Assembly: GCA_903854365.1 (NCBI GenBank) | Contig: CAINWE010000048.1 | Span: 1 to 6,003, forward strand | DNA length: 6,003 bases | Reading direction: 5' to 3' | DNA from: Oligoflexia bacterium | GTDB lineage: Bacteria > Bdellovibrionota > UBA1018 | Shown: piece by piece, positions 5,362 to 6,003 of the stretch | Numbering within the stretch: the stretch's first letter is position 1 | Layout of the letters: every line of letters begins with the position of its first letter | Position numbers and translations under genes: made by a program | Notes under the pieces: generated by a model | The model's database searches: none | What the model was told of the DNA's origin: nothing | The model's input: only the letters and a program-made list of their open reading frames with translations

Positions 5362-6003
5362 ATGAATTTAAAGCAATTCAGACCATTCAATATGCCTGAT
5401 CTGATTTATGGCACCGCTTGGAAAAAAGCGCAGACCTGCGAGCTCGTAGTCCAGGCGATTTCTGCTGGTTTTCGGGGGGTCGATACTGCTGCACAGCCTA
5501 AGCACTATCATGAACCGGGCGTAGGAGAAGCCTTGAGAGTTCTCCGGGATCATGGTGTGGCTCGGGAACATTTGTTTATTCAAACGAAATTTACGCCGTT
5601 ATCGGGTCAAGATCCAAATCAGATTCCCTATGATCCGACTGCGCCGCTGGGGATTCAAGTTGCTCAGTCTTTTGCTTCATCTCAAAAAAACTTGGGAACA
5701 GACTACGTGGATTCCCTCGTCCTGCATTCACCCCTAAGCGATTTCAGTCAGTTAATGGAAGTTTGGAAGGCGATGGAAGGGATCTGCTCCCAAGGTGGGG
5801 CGAAAATGCTAGGAATTAGCAATTGCTATCGATTGGATTTGCTGAGGGCACTGGATGAAAATTCTAGGGTTCATCCTGCCGTCATTCAAAATCGTTTTTA
5901 TCGGGATACTTCCTATGATTATGAGATCAGACAGTGGTGCCAGCATCGCGGCATGGCTTACCAAAGTTTCTGGACCCTGACGGCAAATCCGCAGATCCTC
6001 GGG
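5362..6003 (+). CDS. Aldo/keto reductase, 3' end outside the window
   Basis: The first 214 residues are present and the frame is open at the right edge; family members usually have about 270-320 residues, so some 50-100 are missing. It is an NADPH-dependent TIM-barrel carbonyl reductase. Visible elements are LIYGTAW (14-20), GFRGVDTAAQPKHY (36-49) followed by VGEAL, IQTKF (73-77), YVDSLVLHSP (115-124), MLGISN (149-154) and VIQNRFY. The catalytic tetrad is therefore D41, Y49, K76 and H122. Tyr is 8 residues after the Asp, not the usual 5, because of the QPKH insertion; I recall this DTA-x-QPKHY form in a distinct AKR subgroup of eukaryotes and some bacteria. SFW near the end replaces the more common SPL. 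The carbonyl substrate cannot be predicted. It follows the oxidase and DUF2461 genes in the same direction and probably shares their transcript. Confidence 0.9.
   Translation, partial: MNLKQFRPFNMPDLIYGTAWKKAQTCELVVQAISAGFRGVDTAAQPKHYHEPGVGEALRVLRDHGVAREHLFIQTKFTPLSGQDPNQIPYDPTAPLGIQVAQSFASSQKNLGTDYVDSLVLHSPLSDFSQLMEVWKAMEGICSQGGAKMLGISNCYRLDLLRALDENSRVHPAVIQNRFYRDTSYDYEIRQWCQHRGMAYQSFWTLTANPQILG

Noticed and set aside
1..6003. CRISPR arrays, tRNA or rRNA genes
   Set aside because: No regularly spaced repeats, tRNA cloverleaf or rRNA motifs were found by eye on either strand.

Overview
The window carries ordinary bacterial genes of roughly balanced GC, with Shine-Dalgarno sites, one ATGA start/stop overlap and an insertion-sequence remnant, so the host is a bacterium. 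The Sec-type signal peptide on the large minus-strand protein and the gene families fit a Gram-negative. A Bdellovibrionota/Oligoflexia-like or other host-interacting lineage is only a guess; nothing here identifies the species.

Layout. Positions 1-70 hold an imperfect hairpin and no gene. Positions 71 to about 501 are the wreck of an IS3-family (IS2-like) insertion sequence: an orfA remnant and the first part of orfB can be read in adjacent frames, each broken by an in-frame TGA, with the middle and the DDE catalytic part missing. Directly against it, on the minus strand (2334 to 502), lies an intact gene for an exported 610-residue protein with an F-box-like motif followed by ribonuclease-inhibitor-type leucine-rich repeats. 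This is a eukaryote-like architecture and the most interesting item in the window. A 279-bp divergent intergenic region (2335-2613) holds a good plus-strand promoter candidate.

From 2614 to the right edge four genes run on the plus strand: a DUF1905/YdeI-OmdA-type protein, a flavin amine oxidase (FAD, polyamine-oxidase-like), a DUF2461/TIGR02453 protein whose start overlaps the oxidase stop (ATGA), and an aldo/keto reductase cut by the window edge. Spacings are 79 bp, -4 bp and 42 bp, so the last three very probably form an operon and the first may join it. No single pathway is evident: two are redox enzymes and two belong to poorly understood families.

Points worth a second look are the signal-peptide/F-box/LRR protein, the IS wreck ending exactly at its stop codon, paired A8/A9 tracts at the end of the YdeI-like gene from which a one-base slip would open a continuous frame into the amine oxidase, and a hairpin plus C8 tract just upstream of the oxidase ribosome binding site.
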